64,000 bases of DNA from Setomelanomma holmii (taxonomy: Eukaryota > Ascomycota > Dothideomycetes > Pleosporales > Phaeosphaeriaceae), in assembly GCA_010015745.1 (NCBI GenBank), contig ML978161.1:372001-436000 (forward strand). The letters are read 5' to 3'. The position numbers and the translations under genes were made by a program. Each line of letters begins with the position of its first letter. The first letter of the stretch is position 1. Positions 34,765-46,250 of the stretch are shown here, piece after piece. The notes below the pieces were generated by a model that searched no databases, had not been told where the DNA came from, and worked only from the letters and a program-made list of their open reading frames with translations.

Positions 34765-35673
34765 ATGGCCACAATCGATGAGCTAGACTCCGATATCAGC
34801 GACCTCCATGTCCGCATATCTGCAATCCACGCGCATCGCGCAAACCTCGCATCAGTCCTGCTCTCCCAAGCCCACCTCGCTGCGCGTCTACAAACACCAA
34901 AACAAATCTCGAAATCTGCGAAGCGCGCCATAGAGCAACAATCAAAGCGCAACCTCGAGAATGTGTACCGCGCTTGCGCAGGGGTTACAGCATACAAAGT
35001 CCAAGATCCCGATCCCAATGCCATAAACAACGGAAACATACTCGGTGTGAGCATAGATGTTGCTATTGGCGGGAAGTTCGTTGAGACATACCACGTCCTG
35101 CTGAACTGGAGTGAGCGAGACGAATCAAGACTTTTGAGGATACACAAGCACACCATTCCCCCATGCATACCTCTGCAGCAGCTGGTAAACAAGTGGTTGC
35201 CACAGAGTGGGAAGGATGTTGAAGTAGATCCAGAACAAGATCTCGTCCGCTTCGGGCGATTGTTGAGGAAGGAGCTGGTGAGCTGGCATATGCGCGTAAA
35301 GGCAGTGGAGGAGTTGCAAAAAGAGGCAGGGCTCGCAATGTCAAGGTCAAGAGCAAGAGACGAACAGGAGGAAAACCCTGAGCGTACTGGCAAGATCTTG
35401 AATGCGTTCGTGAGCGAGGACGAAGCTAGTTCGGACATCGAGGAGCCCGCTGCTGAGAGCGGCAATGCCCGAATACTCGATATTGAGTCCGATGCTGCAG
35501 TGCGGCAAATCACAATCACATGGTCGGATCGTCGAACCGCAGTGCTCAGTGTCACGAAGGATGGCAGAATTGAGAAAGCAGTTTGTCGAGCCAAGGATGG
35601 CAGCCGTGATCAAAGCTTGAGTCGGAAGGCCTTTGGGCCTATGACAGGTCTCTTACGGCGATTGAAAGGCTGA
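34765..35673 (+). CDS. Inner kinetochore protein CENP-O / Mcm21
   Basis: Single exon. The start ATG at 34765 (aaccATGg context) gives 302 residues; an upstream in-frame ATG at 34714 is possible. The N-terminus has a coiled coil (DELDSDISDLHVRISAIHAH). The conserved RWD-type region follows: LENVYRACAGVTAYKVQDPD, GVSIDVAIGGKFVETYHVLL, LRIHKHTIPPCIPLQQLV and DLVRFGRLLRKELVSWHMRV. This is the CENP-O/Mcm21 signature. In yeast, Mcm21 pairs with Ctf19 in the COMA complex, linking centromeric nucleosomes to the outer kinetochore. A second inner-kinetochore gene, CENP-T, lies 2.2 kb downstream. Confidence 0.88.
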   Translation: MATIDELDSDISDLHVRISAIHAHRANLASVLLSQAHLAARLQTPKQISKSAKRAIEQQSKRNLENVYRACAGVTAYKVQDPDPNAINNGNILGVSIDVAIGGKFVETYHVLLNWSERDESRLLRIHKHTIPPCIPLQQLVNKWLPQSGKDVEVDPEQDLVRFGRLLRKELVSWHMRVKAVEELQKEAGLAMSRSRARDEQEENPERTGKILNAFVSEDEASSDIEEPAAESGNARILDIESDAAVRQITITWSDRRTAVLSVTKDGRIEKAVCRAKDGSRDQSLSRKAFGPMTGLLRRLKG

Positions 35674-35829
35674 GTTGTGCTCGATCAATGTGTGCTCAGA
35701 CACATGACCCGCATGGAACTATGGCGAATGGATGGCGTTATTATTGGGCGCACGCGAGAGCGCATACGAAAGGAGTCCGTATTTGTCTTGATACCCAGCT
35801 TTCTCAGCGACTGAAGTGCTCGTTGTCTA

Positions 35830-36566
35830 TTATAACTTCTTGATCTGTTTCCTCACCCTCCCGATCTCAATCTCTTGACTCCTCATTTCGCGAGCTATAC
35901 TTGCTAACCCCGGGATTGGTCCTTCGGTCGCAGTAATGAAGCTCGACTGCGCAGAGCGTAGAGCAGGTGGGACCAAGATCCCAAACCATCGCAGAGGATC
36001 TATAGCTCTCTTACTTGCTTCAGCCTTACTCTCGCTCTCTTCTGATTTCTTCTCATTTGCACTCTCTCCCGGAGTGTCGTTACACTCTAGATCGTCCTTC
36101 TCAGACTCTTTTGATGCGTCTACGTCCACATTCTCAACGGCAATCGAGAAAGTGATGTGTACCTTGGTAGTTCCTTCTGCATCTCCACGAACATTACTAT
36201 ATCAATTCAGAACCTCGTTGTTTGACAAATGCAAAACGAGGATTACTCACACTTTCCGAACTGCTTGCATGCGTTCGTCATAATTGTCTTGACCATAGTG
36301 AGTCGTTGACCGATTCTGAAAGTTCGCTTGTGCTATTGAGAGATAGCCCTGGGCGACCATCAGTACAGCTCCTCATGAACCTCGGAATGTCTCACAGCAG
36401 ACAGTTGCTTTGAAAGCTCCTGTCGAGCTTTCTGATATTCATCCAGCGTATGTAGGTATTTCTCCAGAAGCTCGTCCAACCGAGCGACCAAAGTATTTCT
36501 CTCCGCAGATGTGCTGCTATGCACGGGCTGCGACATATCGGTCGGTCGACTTTGGATATCCGTCAT
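35830..36566 (-). CDS. VMA22: V-ATPase assembly factor Vma22 (CCDC115-like)
   Basis: Model complement(join(35830..36196, 36251..36348, 36396..36566)), 211 residues. The diagnostic stretch is assembled across two introns: LDELLEKYLHTLDEYQKARQ, then GYLSIAQANFQNRSTTHYGQ, DNYDERMQAVRKV, and after the last splice NVRGDAEGTTKVHITFSI. The acidic Ser/Glu/Lys middle is variable. The C-terminus RSAQSSFITATEGPIPGLAS followed by EIGRVRKQIKKL is also conserved. Vma22 is an ER-peripheral chaperone that works with Vma12 and Vma21 in building the V0 sector of the vacuolar proton pump. Its start codon is 179 bases from that of SURF1 on the other strand. Confidence 0.87.
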
Positions 36567-36745
36567 GATACAGGTATGGATTTCAGTTGGTGTTGGTGAT
36601 TCCAAGAGAGGAGCAGTGCCTACCACGGTAAAGCTCATGCAGGTCATATCCCAAAACGTCACTAGCCTCGGAAGTCCGCCGTGAACTTTAGACATGCAAC
36701 AAACACCACCACCATCCAAACCCACAATACCACCCCACCTTCAAA
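36567..36745. promoter_or_regulatory. Compact divergent promoter, VMA22 / SURF1
   Basis: Only 179 bases separate the two start codons, so transcription start sites and leaders of both genes must fit here. The SURF1 side is CA-rich (acaaacaccaccacc). Confidence 0.5.
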
Positions 36746-37857
36746 ATGTCGAAACCAAATCCTTTTCTAACTCTCTTCCGTCGATACTACTCACACCAAC
36801 CTCCAAACCTCACACGCTCCGCCCGCACACGACCCCAATTCCCCACCACTCGCCCGCAATGCCTCCACACCCGCTTCCAACCACGCATCCTCCTCCTCAC
36901 ACCCCGCCGCTCCGTAGGTGGCGGCCCCGGCCTCGACCCCAACTTCGTTTCTATCCTGGACCGGCCCGCGAAAATGGCACGGGTAGGCCGCCAGCACGGT
37001 CCGGGACTAATCATCCTCGCCATAATCCCCATCACCGCATTCCTACTTGGATGCTGGCAGGTTCAACGTCTCGGCTGGAAAACCGAACTCGTCGCGCGAT
37101 TCGAAGATCGATTGACGTTCCCGCCGCTAGAATTGCCGCTACGCATTGACGAGAGTATGCTGGACGCATTTGATTATCGGCGCGTGTATGCCCGCGGAAG
37201 GCTGAGACATGATCAGGAGATGTTGATTGGGCCGCGGATACTTGATGGTGAAGAGGGGTATACAGTCGTTACGCCGTTGGAGCGCACGGATGAGAGGGGC
37301 AACGTGCACAAGATATTATGCTGTAGAGGCTGGATTAAGAAAGATACTGCGCCGCAGTGGTTCAGGAAGAATAGTGGCGGACTGCCGGAGGGCGAGGTTA
37401 TGATTGAGGGATTGCTGAGGATACCGCCCAAGGGGAATATGTTCACGCCGAAGAATGAGCCGGAGAAGGGGAAGTGGTTTTTCCCGAGCGTGAATGAGAT
37501 GGCGGAGCATACGGGCAGTCAGAGGGTTTGGGTGGAGGAAACGATGAGTAAGTACCTTGAGCAGGTGTAGTGGTTTTGGATTTGGGTATCTAATAAGCAA
37601 CAGCGCCGGACCTACTCACGAATTATGAGCGTGAACCCAAGGGTATACCGATTGGACGAGCGCCGACTGTGAACCTGAGGAACAATCATACACAATACAT
37701 CTTCACATGGTGAGCCCTTTCCCTCCCAGGATCCGTTGCACAAGCTAACAAGACCAGGTATGCCCTCAGCTTCGCGACATCAATCATGTTCTGGATGGTC
37801 GTCAAGAAACCAATATCCGGCACCCAGCGGAGAGTGCGACATAGCGTCGAATGGTGA
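36746..37857 (+). CDS. SHY1: Cytochrome c oxidase assembly protein Surf1/Shy1
   Basis: Model join(36746..37547, 37604..37709, 37758..37857), 335 residues. The first 60 residues are Arg/Pro/Thr-rich without acids, a mitochondrial presequence. Membrane helix 1 is GLIILAIIPITAFLLGCWQV followed by QRLGWKTELV, the SURF1 signature. The intermembrane part has RRVYARGRLRHDQEMLIGPR, GYTVVTPLERTDERGN and CCRGWIKKDTAPQW. Helix 2 is YALSFATSIMFWMVVKKP, built over the last splice. Surf1 sits in the inner membrane and helps insert haem a into Cox1 during complex IV assembly. The stop codon is 19 bases from that of the convergent CENP-T gene. Confidence 0.95.
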
Positions 37858-37876
37858 TCGCCAGCTGTCACATTTC

Positions 37877-39564
37877 TCAGCCTTCATCTTCTTCTTGTAT
37901 AGTATTCAGCCGCTTTCGTTTCTGCCCACGAAGGGTTTGTGGAGGCTCCATGCGCAGCTGCTGGAGAAGCTCTCTCGGCAGCATCTTTTGCGCCAGGGAG
38001 AAAGATGTACTATTATTCGACATCTTGCGAGTTCTACAAGGCATCATCAGCATGCGGCACGAAAGCGCACCTCGTGCATAGCCATGACATACCTCTTCAT
38101 GAGCGCAATCACATCGCTCTCTTCAATCATCTTGCGTCCACCATGCTGAGCGTAGGCTGCGAGGTCGATGCCGATCTGTTCGAAGAAGTCGTCCGTGACT
38201 CTGACCAGCGCAGCTAGCGCGTCTTTATTGAGCTGTGCTTTGCTGCCTTGAGACTTCATGAACCCAAGTGTGAGCTTCTTCACTGGCGCAGCCGGGAATG
38301 ATGGATATTCCAATCCACGCTGCGAAATTCTGAGCTCTTTCGCCTTACGCACATTGCGATGCTTAGCCGATGCTGAACGTTCAGGCGACTGCGTTTGTAA
38401 GCTTCGATCAAGAGCTGATACTTCCTCGCGGTATGCGACAAGGTCGGCATCATTGTCTATCTCATGGTCTGATTCCCAACCTTGCATCTCGACTGGTTCA
38501 GCGGTATCATCTCTGTTCAATCCTGCAGTAATCTCTTCGACCAGTGCATCCGTGTTGTTGTCATCATCGTCATCGGCCAGGGCAGGCGGCTCATCGTCCA
38601 ATTCTCCTTCTTGGCCGTATTGCGGGTCTTCTTGCACCGGCGCACGTATGCGCTCGGGTATCATGAACCTGAAGGTCGGCTCCTCGGTGTCGTCATCGGC
38701 ATCACCAAACACACCAAGGTCTACGTCGCTTGCTCGACCGTCTCGTCTTCCAGTGAGCGCCCGAATTTGTGTCGTGGTATCATCCTCGTCTAATGTCTCA
38801 TCAACCGTCCTATTAAGTAGACCGTCTCGCCTGTTCATGAAGGTTCCGTCGATCTCGAATTCCTCTTCCACGGCACCGAGTTCGCTTAGGTCTGCAAAGC
38901 GCTCACTCATTCGACCTGGAAACATGAATCTTGGGTCTTCGCTGATTGCTCTTCGTCCAAACTCTAGAGACTGTACTGTTCCACCATCCACATCGTCGGG
39001 TAATTCAGGCAACAACGATTGTCTTGGTGGATGCTCGTGGATGCTATCGTCGTCGTACATATCATCGATAGCCATGCTAAGGCGCGGCGCGGCGGGATCG
39101 GGGCCGTCTTCAACATCTGGAAGGTCTAGAGCAGAATGCCGTGACCGTCGAGGTTCAATCCGAGGCTCAGACTCGACTGGTCGACTATCGCGGGCAAGCG
39201 CTCTGCTGAGGTCGCGCAGAATATCTCGCGGTGTCTCTCTTTGGATGCGCCCGCTCCTTCTCCGGTTGTGTCCTGGTGTTCTTGCGGCATTGGCTCGTTC
39301 TCGTAGTGCTCGAATCGCATGTGGGGTTGTCGGCGCACCCCGTTTTGAGGGAATTGGCCTAGTCGCAGGCCCTCCACGCGGTGTCCTGCCAGTTCCGGGT
39401 GTGCGAATCAATGGAGTCTTCCTGCTCCCTGGTGTTGGGCCCGCGCTGGCAGTCCGCCGGAAGGGAGTGCTGGGTAGTATGCGACTTGTGGGTGTGTTCG
39501 CGGTCGACCGCTCGGGCGAAGTCCGCTGCTTCTTGCGCGCAGAGTCGGACATGGCTGCTGTCAT
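37877..39564 (-). CDS. Inner kinetochore histone-fold protein CENP-T
   Basis: Model complement(join(37877..38033, 38093..39564)), 542 residues. A Met at 39552 is an alternative start. The first 150 residues are basic with TP motifs (ILPSTPFRR, KTPLIRTPGTGRTP), likely Cdk sites for outer-kinetochore recruitment. The middle is acidic and disordered. The C-terminal histone fold starts near residue 445: KLTLGFMKSQGSKAQLNKDA, VTDDFFEQIGIDLAAYAQHG and RKMIEESDVIALMKR. The 58-base intron then joins TRKMSNNSTSFSLAQKMLPR and ELLQQLRMEPPQ, the conserved C-terminal helix. CENP-T pairs with CENP-W on centromeric DNA and binds the Ndc80 complex. Without the intron the protein would end in an unrelated short tail, so the splice is well supported. 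Confidence 0.93.
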
Positions 39565-39751
39565 GGGAAGTCTGTCGGCGAGGCTTGTTGATGGCCGTTG
39601 GGGAAACGCGTCAAGTGGGACGCGACTTCCATGCCCGCAGTTGGTCTAAGCCTAAGATGTACTAGCACCTTGACTATCGATAACCTTATTCTGGAACTTT
39701 TTCTGTTGCATAACCGTGAGCGCTGGACTCCAACCGAACACTAACCACGAA

Positions 39752-40682
39752 ATGTCAGACTCGGATTCAGATGGCGGCGTGCCCTTGATCGAGGCTGAGT
39801 TTGACACCACAGCATCATCGAAGAAGAGAAAGCGAGAGGCTGAGCCTGAGGCGACTAAAGACAGCAAGAAGGCCGCCAAGAAATTGAAGCGAAAGGAAAA
39901 GAAGAAACATAAAGCAAAAGAGATCGATGAGGATGATCTGGATCAAGAGCTGGGAGTCAATCATTCTTTTGAGCGGATGGACGGTCAGTTGGTCGCGGAT
40001 TATGTCAACGCTAGAACACGGCTATATGGAAAAGAGCTAAGTTCAGTCGAACTGGAGGACAAGTTTATTCCTGGTATGTTTGCTGTATCGACAATGGAGT
40101 CGAAACTAACTGTAGGCAGCGCGAACGATACGAGATAGTACAAGCTGGTCAAAGCCTCGGACATCAGACAATCTCTCGGCTTTCCTGAAGACCCAATGTA
40201 GCACGCTCAATCCAACTCCGAAGAAACCCGTGGGTGCACCACACACCGTTGTCGTCACAGCATCTGGTATTAGAGCCGCCGATGTATGCAGATCTCTCAA
40301 ATCGGGTTTGCCAAAAGAAGGTATCAAGGATCCAAATGTGGCCAAGCTGTTCGCAAAGCATATGAAGCTTGCTGAGCAGGTTGCTCATCTGAAGAAGAAC
40401 AAGTATGGCGCATGGTATATCGGAATCCGTCAGAGCTGACATACATCCAGAATCGACTTCGCCGTTGGCACGCCTGACCGGCTTGCGGCGCTGTTGGAAG
40501 AGAAGGCTCTTTCGACTGCGAACCTGAAGCAGGTCGTCATTGATGTGTCCTACATCGACCAGAAGAAGCGTGGAATCCTCGATATGAAGGAGCTTCATGA
40601 CTCTCTCATCAAGTTCTTGTTGCGCAAAAACTTCCTGGGAGAGGCAAAGGAGCGTGGTGATGATATGTTTTTATTCTACTAG
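39752..40682 (+). CDS. CMS1: Ribosome biogenesis protein Cms1-like
   Basis: Model join(39752..40073, 40120..40402, 40451..40682), 278 residues. The N-terminus is acidic and then strongly basic (KKAAKKLKRKEKKKHKAK), a nuclear or nucleolar signal. Conserved segments are NHSFERMDGQLVADYVNART, RDSTSWSKPRTSDNLSAFLK, PHTVVVTASGIRAADVCRSL and, after the second splice, KIDFAVGTPDRLAALLE and VVIDVSYIDQKKRGILD. The fold resembles a degenerate DEAD-box RecA domain, where GTPDRL mirrors motif Ib and the usual DEAD box is changed to DVSY. Cms1 is a component of early small-subunit (90S) ribosome precursors in yeast. Divergent from CENP-T with 187 bases between starts. Confidence 0.88.
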
Positions 40683-41933
40683 ACCGTCAATATCGTGCGA
40701 GGATGTGTGCTCTTTGATAGCAAATGATACCCAACAGCAAGAGCAAAGTCATAATCACACCCATTCAGATATGAATCACAATGTCTTGCTGTCGTTCGTG
40801 GTGCAGAGACATCTATGGTCACCAGAAGCCCTAAGCTACACAGTCGATCCGAAACATTTTGGTCAAACGTGGTTGACGCACGCAGCCACTGGCGCCACAA
40901 CTAGGCGCAACCTTCCAATCGCGGGCTACAGCATGCAGCATTCACATGCTGAATGAATCACGGCTAATGAACAGGTCGGGCGGCAGACTGGCGAACAGAA
41001 AAATGCAAATGTACAGCGAATCACGGCGCTAGAAACGTAAAAAGCTATTAATGCTGCATGAGCGATAGCCACCCATAGCCGCATGGAATTGATGTCGAGA
41101 GTATCGTTCGTCCACTGTGACTGTGTTCTGAGTGACGATGAGTGACAGTGGTCCGCCTTACCGTCTGCGCCTCTTCTGTGGTGCCTGCTTCTGTGACACT
41201 TGCAGAGACGGAGGCGTCGATGCCGCAGAGCTATCACAGCGCGCGCTCCAGTAAGAAGACGGGCCAAAGCTGTCTACAGTAGCGGAGACGGCATGCGAAT
41301 CGGGCCCTCCAGCAGCCAGGAAGCCGGCCCAAAACGAGGCATGCGGCACCGTGCGTCCTGCCTATCAGACCGCACAGCAGCGTGTTGCAGCGTGCGATGG
41401 TGTTTTCGTGTCAAATCGGTTTCAAGAAGCAGCTCCTCCACACAAGTGTACGCGCCTGCATTCTGCCAAAAGCCCGCTTCACCTCATCGCCAGATCGCGG
41501 CAGACTCACCTTTGACTCTCTTCACAGCACACAGTCCCACAGAGTCACCGCGGCACACTCACCTTCACAGGACGGCCTACACAACTCGACCCTAGCACAG
41601 CAAGTGGCCCGCGCTGCTCCAATCGACTCGCGCGTCCATCAACCTTCCAAGCTCGCTTCTCACCCGCGCCGCCAAGCGATAAAACGCCCCCCTACGCTGC
41701 AGGTAGCTCCCGCGCCAGCACTGTGCTTCTCGGAAGTACACTGAACCCTCCCAACGATCCGTCCTCTGCCTGCACCGCCCGTCCGCAGCTGCGTCCCTGA
41801 CCCGCTCGCTGTGCAGCATCTTCATAGCTCCGCTGCTCGCTAATTGCTCTCCCGACGCCCCAGTGCCTCCGCCGAACAGGGCCCAAGTACCCGCAGGGAA
41901 CTCTAATCAGACGACGCCCATCGCAACTCCGCA
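40683..41933. other. Spacer and leader of Rac gene
   Basis: 1.25 kb without a coding signal. From about 41380 the plus strand becomes C-rich and CA-rich with little purine (cacagcacacagtcccacag), typical of long leaders of fungal growth-control genes. Open frames here have no family features. The segment probably contains the rac promoter and a long 5' untranslated region. Confidence 0.5.
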
Positions 41934-42783
41934 ATGGCTGCTCCTGCGACCCAGTCTCTCAAGGTGCGCCTTTCGGCAGCGCAGCAGCTCAAGCAAAACT
42001 CGGAGAAAACTAACAGTAAATAGTGCGTTGTCACAGGCGACGGTGCTGTCGGCAAAGTGAGCTGCAGCTTCCCACACTGCTACTCCAGGGTTGCTAACTA
42101 TACAGACATGTCTCCTCATCTCATACACAACAAACGCCTTCCCAGGAGAGTACATTCCCACAGTGTGAGTAATCATGAGATCTGCGCAGCGATCCCGCTA
42201 ATCGGCCAGCTTCGACAACTACTCGGCGAATGTAATGGTTGATGGCAAGCCCATTAGCCTTGGATTGTGGGATACAGCTGGCCAGGAAGACTACGACAGG
42301 CTGCGACCACTTTCATACCCACAGACCGACGTCTTCTTGATTTGCTTCTCCATAGTCAACCCACCGTCATTCGACAATGTCAAGGCCAAGGTGAGGACCA
42401 ATTGCGCCTTTGGACTCGCACTTGCTAATGCCAGCTAGTGGTACCCCGAAATCGACCATCACGCACCGAACGTCCCTATCATACTTGTCGGAACAAAGCT
42501 AGATTTGAGGGACGACGAGGCAACGAAGGAGTCATTGAGGCAGAAGAAGATGGCGCCAATCCAGTACGAGCAGGCGGTCATGGTGGCCAAGGAGATCAAG
42601 GCACAAAAATACCTGGAGTGCTCTGCGCTGACACAGCGCAACCTCAAGAGCGTGTTCGATGAGGCAATTCGGTGCGTAGATCTATCTGCTGGATATCTTG
42701 GTATGCTAACGTTGTATAGTGCTGTGCTCAGTCCCCGCCCAGCTCAGAGCAAGAAGAAGGAGAAGAAATGCATCATCTTATAA
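41934..42783 (+). CDS. Rho-family GTPase Rac
   Basis: Six exons: 41934-41963, 42024-42056, 42106-42164, 42210-42390, 42439-42671 and 42720-42783; 199 residues. All splices keep the frame. G-box motifs are GDGAVGKT (P-loop, split by an intron after the Lys), FPGEYIPTVFDNY (switch I), DTAGQEDYDRLRPLSYP (switch II), GTKLDLRDD (the TKxD guanine-specificity box) and ECSALTQRNL (the SAL motif). The insert LRQKKMAPIQYEQAVMVAKE and the polybasic KKKEKKCIIL tail place it with Rac rather than Cdc42. CIIL is a CAAX box for geranylgeranylation. Rac steers actin, polarity and NADPH oxidase in filamentous fungi. The first three exons are very short (30, 33 and 59 bases). Confidence 0.96.
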
Positions 42784-43374
42784 GTAGGAAGCATGACTCG
42801 CGAATGGATTTGGTGGAGTCGTGGAAGGAATGGAAGCTTGAATATCTGCATCGACTCATCGTGTCAGGCACTTTCAACCGGAGTGCGAGGAGGTTTACCA
42901 CTTCGATTCAAAACGCTGGGCACTAATGGAGTGACTGCGGCATAGTCGCACTCAAGCAAGCGATCAACAATTCAGCATTTGGCGGAATTTATACGGGACA
43001 GCATTTGCTTTGCATAATTTGCAAGTACTTTCTGCAGCGAGCGGAACGAACATACCACAACGCTTATGGGATACTGCTGCATTACTCTCCTTCGGCGCGG
43101 TCATGGAACAGTTAGCATTCCCCATAGATCTATTTTCTGCACCACCAACAATTGACTTTTTATCGTTGCGATACGCGAGATCTGCACAGTGAAAGATTTG
43201 GACTAGTTTCCATCTACGCGCCTGCGGGTCAAATGTTCGGCCTCGGTTTGCTTTGCATGCCAACTCCCCGCGGTGGTGGAAAGCTAGGGCACGAAGGCAT
43301 CATCCTTGCCGCAAGCGCCTCTCTAACCTCGACCCCCGCGACCACCCAACTTTCATATTTCAAGCCCCGACAAC
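42784..43374. other. Spacer between Rac and UBX genes
   Basis: 591 bases with the rac 3' region and the UBX promoter. A minus-strand frame at 42964-43263 shows no family character. Nothing else seen. Confidence 0.5.
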
Positions 43375-44942
43375 ATGTTCCATGACGGTACTTTGCAAAG
43401 CGGTATTGCGCTAGCGATACAGCAGCAGAAGCTCGTTGCATGCTTTGTGAGAGGTAAGCTCCATAACATCGGAATGTGGGGGTGGATCTGATAATCTGGC
43501 TAGATGACGGCGCAACGAGCAAGCAGTGGGAAGAGGAGTGGCTGCAGAGTGGATGGGTATGTCCGCGATAGCTTTCGGGATCTATTCGAACAGACAGCGG
43601 AATCTAACCTTCCTAGGTATCGAGTCTCCTCGAACAGAAAGCCGTCCTTCTGCGCATCGAGGCTGGGTCCACCGAGGCTGGATTTCTGGGAGCCTTCTGC
43701 GATGTATCAAGCACACCCACACTGGTTATTATACAGAATGGTCAACTGCAAGTACACCTGAAGAGTAATGTCACTCAAAACGAGTTCACCAATGCTGTAC
43801 GAAAAGTTCTGGGCGCAAATACAATTCCAGGCTCGAGTTCCGCTCAGACACCACAACCGCAAGCAAGATCCCCTGAGCCAAACCAGCCAATAGCACCAGC
43901 CGAAGCCGAGGATGATCTCTATGAGTCTTCAGAACCTACACCTGCACCGACCGCAAGCACAGCGCGTGCTCCTAGTGTCCCAGCGTCCTCAAGAGCATTG
44001 GGCAAGCAGAAGGCCACGCCGACCTCGGACACCCAAGCTACACACTCTGTGACCTCAGCACAACAAGATGCGCGCGATATGTTACGAAAGAAGAAGCGAG
44101 AAGAGGCGGAAGAATTGGCTCGTATAAAGGCGCGCATCGAGCAAGACAAGGCAGAGCGCAAAGCACAAGCTGAGGCGCGGAGGCTTGAGAGGGAACAAGA
44201 GCATGGCAAAGAGGCACAAGCCGAGACACATGTACGGACAACTCCATCATCGAGAGGATCGCAAGCAAAGACAGTCAATTTGCAAGTCAGATTATTCGAT
44301 GGACGCACAATTCGCTTGACGTTTCCACGAACAGCGAATCTCCAGGACAATGTCCGGAAATGGGTGGACGAGGAATTCGCAAAGCTACCGAAGGATGACC
44401 CCGAAATCAACAATGCACGATTACCACCCTACTACTTCAGGCATATCCTCCCACCACAACCAAGCCGCGAGCTGTCCGCTGGCGACGAGAGTCAATCACT
44501 CGGCGACATCGATCTAGCCCCCAGCGCGACGCTCGTTCTGGTACAGGTCAAGGGATACACAGAAGCATACGCAGGCGGCGGAGGTGGTGTTGTCGGTACT
44601 GCTACAGGACTAGTCGGAGGTGCATTTGGGCTACTGTCGAGCACTGTAGGCTATGTAGGCAGCACACTGGGCTCAGTCATCGGCTATGGCTCGGCGCCTG
44701 CTGCGGAAGCACAAGGTGGTCAGACCACTGGATCCAGTCAAGGCCAACGGTCGCAGCAGCCCTCGAGTTCAGACAGCGCAAGTATAAGGGTACGAACGCT
44801 GGCAGATCAAAGGGCGAGAGAACCACGGGATCAACAATTCTATAATGGTAACCAGGTAAGCTGTTACATTCCTTCAGCGTGGAGTCCAGCTAACACTCTC
44901 TAGCTTGACTTTGAGTCGAATAACGATGACAAGGACCGGTAG
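43375..44942 (+). CDS. UBX-domain protein, UBXN4/erasin-like Cdc48 adaptor
   Basis: Model join(43375..43453, 43504..43556, 43617..44855, 44904..44942), 469 residues. The N-terminal 115 residues form a thioredoxin-like (UAS-type) domain: ALAIQQQKLVACFVRDDGAT, then VLLRIEAGSTEAGFLGAF and CDVSSTPTLVIIQNGQL. A Lys/Glu/Arg-rich helix (about 195-245) follows. The UBX domain at about 264-350 starts VNLQVRLFDGRTIRLTF and ends VLVQVKGYTEAY. A Gly/Val-rich hydrophobic stretch (GVVGTATGLVGGAFGLLSST, about 370-400) may be a membrane hairpin, as in ER-anchored UBXN4. Such adaptors bring Cdc48/p97 to ER-associated degradation. The last coding exon is 39 bases (LDFESNNDDKDR). Confidence 0.88.
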
Positions 44943-45418
44943 TGAGGAAGAGGTTAAAATGGGTGTACAACTAAGGAATGACGCATGTCTATGCGCACCT
45001 GCTTCGAATGTACGTCTCCATGGGTCATAGTTCTAGTGCATAGTCACTGGTATGACACTGGGTCAGGGCATTATCCTTAGAGCTTATAATAAGTTGTCTG
45101 AAGAATCCAACAACCTCTTCAGACTTGACTTGATGAGGTCCGAGTCCATTGAAGACGTCCCATGAGCTTTTCTGTTACCGCTGTATGCTGAACATCGACA
45201 AAACGCGCAGGCGACATGTCTGTTTGCTCATAAAGTAAGAAGTGTCAAGTCCATCACCAATTCGAGAATAATTTGGACCGCAAAGTTGGAGGTCACAACC
45301 CTGCCCCTCACCTCCGAGCACTTCCCCGCAACCACACTCTTTTGCGCAACACAAACAAACATCTCTAAACACAATACACACCACACGATTCTCGTTCAAA
45401 CCCTACACACAGCGCACC
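44943..45418. other. Spacer between UBX and PDCD5 genes
   Basis: 476 bases. The part nearest the PDCD5 start is C/A-rich and free of long purine tracts, as in a leader. No gene is seen. Confidence 0.5.
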
Positions 45419-45982
45419 ATGTCCGACGAAGACCTCGAGAACATCCGGCGCGCACGTCTACAGCAGCTGCAACAGCAAGGCGGCGGCGGACAAGGCGGCG
45501 AGGGCTCAGAGCAGGATTCGCGAAAGTAGGACACTCACGCCTCACAAGATCAAGAAAGAGCATAGCTAAGACAGTATTACAGGCAACAAGAGGGTACGTA
45601 AACCCCACGCAGCGACCTCGTCCCCTCCCCGATTCCGCCCTCAATACCAAATCCACCTCTCAACATCCCCATACTAAACCCTCACACAGCAGACCAACGC
45701 ACCTCCATCCTCTCCCAAATTTTGACCCCTGACGCCTCCGACCGTCTCGGGCGCATCCGGCTCGTCAAAGAATCCCGCGCCACCGACATTGAGAACCGGC
45801 TCATCATGCTCGCGCGGACAGGCCAGATCCGGCAGAAAGTCACCGAGGAGCAGTTGAAGGATATTCTGGGCGCGGTGGCGGAGCAGAATGAGAAGGAGGA
45901 GCAGAAAATTGTGGTCAACAGGCGCGGGCGAGGCGGGTGGGATAGTGATGAGGAGTTGGAGGAGTTGATGAAGGAGGTTTGA
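45419..45982 (+). CDS. PDCD5 / TFAR19-family protein
   Basis: Model join(45419..45525, 45583..45593, 45690..45982), 136 residues. The middle exon is only 11 bases (completing RKQQEA); without it the frame is lost, so it is well supported. Family text: MSDEDLENIRRARLQQLQQQ, RTSILSQILTPDASDRLGRI, LVKESRATDIENRLIMLART and GQIRQKVTEEQLKDILGAV. The end is a basic RRGRGGWDSDEE tail. PDCD5 is a conserved three-helix-bundle protein. Animal members bind the chaperonin CCT and influence apoptosis; archaeal and yeast members are less clear. The fungal role is unknown. The stop is about 270 bases from the convergent FAD-oxidase gene. Confidence 0.94.
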
Positions 45983-46250
45983 TGGGGTGCCAAGGGGGGG
46001 ATGGGGAAGGCGCGGGAGAGAAAGAGGGGTGGAGAGGCAAGGTTAAGATAATGCATTGCGAGGCGTTTCTGGTGTTCAGCTTTGTGTGCATGTTTGAGCT
46101 GGAAAAGCGAATGGAGAACGATTTGAGAATCATCATGATGTAAATTGATGTGAATATCGGTATATGTCTATGATGAGTTTGTATGGTTCTTGGCTGTTTA
46201 GTCCTAGTGATTGTGCAGCTTGATCAATAACCCGGTGTAAGAGAGCATAA

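Noticed and set aside
34734..35594. 286-codon minus-strand open frame
   Set aside because: It is a shadow antisense to CENP-O, whose protein signature is clear.
38258..39649. 463-codon plus-strand open frame
   Set aside because: It is antisense to CENP-T, Ser-rich by mirroring of its acidic and Arg codons, and without family features.
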